A DNA stretch of 5,960 nucleotides from Frankiaceae bacterium (GTDB lineage: Bacteria; Actinomycetota; Actinomycetes; JADGOU01). Where the stretch lies: NCBI GenBank assembly GCA_017882835.1, contig JADGOU010000191.1, positions 1 through 5,960 of the forward strand, written 5' to 3'. Every line of letters begins with the position of its first letter. The stretch's first letter is position 1. A program made the translations under genes and the position numbers. This document shows, in pieces, positions 5,224 to 5,960 of the stretch. Under the pieces are notes generated by a model. That model was not told the origin of the DNA and searched no databases. It was given only the letters and a program-made list of their open reading frames with translations.

Positions 5224-5960
5224 ATGCGCAGATCAAGGCAGCACCGGCTGGCGCGTCACCGACCGCGGTGGGTGCCGCTGCTAGACGATCACGAGAGCAT
5301 CACGTTAGCTAAGGTTGCCATGACGGCAGCCCTGGGTATTGCCTTCGCTGCCTTGCCAGCAGTCGGGGCGGGTGCTGCTGCAAAGGTACCCTTGCGCGCT
5401 GGAGACTCGTCAGCCACAAACAAGACGTCTCCAGCAGATACGGCAATCGTCGCGGCTACCGGGGCAGGTGTCGCTACGGCAGCACCCGCCCCGAGACCTG
5501 CCGGTGAATCGTCGGCTACGTCCCAGACATCACCGGCCGACCGAGCCGCCACTCTGTTGCGGCAGCAGCAGGCCCTGGCCACGCCCAAGGCCCAGTCGGC
5601 CACACCGCAGGCCCAGTCAGCAGCGGTAAGCCCTGCCGTCGTCACCATCGGTTTCGACGACGGCCGCGAGACCCAAGCCAACGCTGGGGCGATCTTGGCG
5701 AACTACGGGTTTGCCGGCACGTTCTACCTGATCAGCGGCGGTGGCGGCTCAACCTTCGGGCTCGACAATCCTGGGTTTCTGACCCAGGCCCAGGCGCACA
5801 CCCTGGCGTCGGAGGGTCACGAGATCGGCGGCCACACACGGAGTCATCCTCAGTTGACCACTCTGGCCACGGCTGGGCAGACGACGGAGATCTGTGGGGG
5901 GCGGCAAGACCTGATCAACGACGGGCTAGGGACGCCGGTATCCTTCGCCTATCCCTACGG
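5224..5960 (+). CDS. Secreted polysaccharide deacetylase, NodB domain (3' end outside the window)
   Basis: The N-terminal 245 codons of a NodB-fold (carbohydrate esterase 4-like) deacetylase, which removes acetyl groups from N-acetylated sugars of polysaccharides, often cell-wall or capsular material. The ATG at 5224 follows GGTGAGG at 5212-5218 with good spacing. A later ATG at 5320 (residue 33) has no such site. The N-terminus has a long Arg/His-rich n-region (1-30), a hydrophobic stretch (31-48) and Ala-rich residues to 53, fitting an exported protein. A low-complexity Ala/Ser/Thr/Pro linker with an internal duplication covers about 54-136. The catalytic domain then begins: motif 1 GFDDG (143-147; D145 likely base, D146 metal ligand), motif 2 HTRSHP (204-209; metal ligands H204 and H208), and FAYPYG (from 241) in the motif 3 position, where the window ends. 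The signal and linker use many A/T-ending codons (13 of 27 in codons 34-60), unlike glnA. The exact substrate cannot be told from this part. Confidence 0.9.
   Translation, partial: MRRSRQHRLARHRPRWVPLLDDHESITLAKVAMTAALGIAFAALPAVGAGAAAKVPLRAGDSSATNKTSPADTAIVAATGAGVATAAPAPRPAGESSATSQTSPADRAATLLRQQQALATPKAQSATPQAQSAAVSPAVVTIGFDDGRETQANAGAILANYGFAGTFYLISGGGGSTFGLDNPGFLTQAQAHTLASEGHEIGGHTRSHPQLTTLATAGQTTEICGGRQDLINDGLGTPVSFAYPY
5398..5547 (+). repeat. Duplicated 16-residue segment in the deacetylase linker
   Basis: Residues 59-74 (AGDSSATNKTSPADTA; bases 5398-5445) and 93-108 (AGESSATSQTSPADRA; bases 5500-5547) match at 12 of 16 positions, 34 residues apart. Many synonymous changes separate the two DNA copies, so the duplication is old or the peptide has been kept under selection. 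It lies in the linker between the export signal and the catalytic domain. A shorter repeat, AQSAT/AQSAA, follows at about 123-134. Confidence 0.75.

Noticed and set aside
4718..5236. Minus-strand open frame running through the 17-bp repeats.
   Set aside because: Its repetitive protein simply reflects the tandem DNA repeats, and no start signal or domain was seen.
5320..5960. Deacetylase start at the ATG at 5320.
   Set aside because: No ribosome binding site precedes it. The frame is open upstream to the ATG at 5224, which has GGTGAGG at good spacing and gives a basic n-region before the hydrophobic segment.

Overview
High-GC DNA with actinobacterial features: strong G/C preference at third codon positions, GTG starts, a type I glutamine synthetase of actinobacterial length and motif pattern, and a LuxR-type two-component pair with ATGA coupling. 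Genus cannot be fixed from this window.

Layout. (1) 19-1449 (+): glnA, intact, adenylylation-type glutamine synthetase, the one clear housekeeping gene. (2) 1483-2106 (-): a decayed tyrosine recombinase (integrase). Only its catalytic domain survives, spread over several frames, and one lesion is an exact 8-bp tandem duplication. No other part of a mobile element is seen. (3) 2107-4517 (-): a two-gene operon encoding a sensor histidine kinase with about eight membrane segments, followed with a 4-base overlap by a NarL/LuxR-type response regulator. (4) 4545-4904 (-): a probable small exported protein with a glycine zipper, just upstream of the kinase on the same strand. (5) 4905-5223: a 319-bp region between divergent genes. 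It holds six 17-bp tandem repeats, inverted repeats, and a chain of alternately complementary segments ending at the ribosome binding site of the next gene. (6) 5224-5960 (+): start of a secreted NodB-type polysaccharide deacetylase, cut by the window edge at its third conserved motif.

How it may work together (inference). The kinase senses an unknown membrane or envelope signal and phosphorylates the regulator. The neighbouring small exported protein and the divergently transcribed cell-envelope deacetylase are reasonable candidate partners or targets. The repeats between them are a candidate control region. The integrase remnant suggests that the interval between glnA and the two-component operon was once an integration or rearrangement site.

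The glnA-integrase interval (1450-1482) shows no convincing terminator. All remaining long open frames lie opposite or inside these genes and look like shadows.
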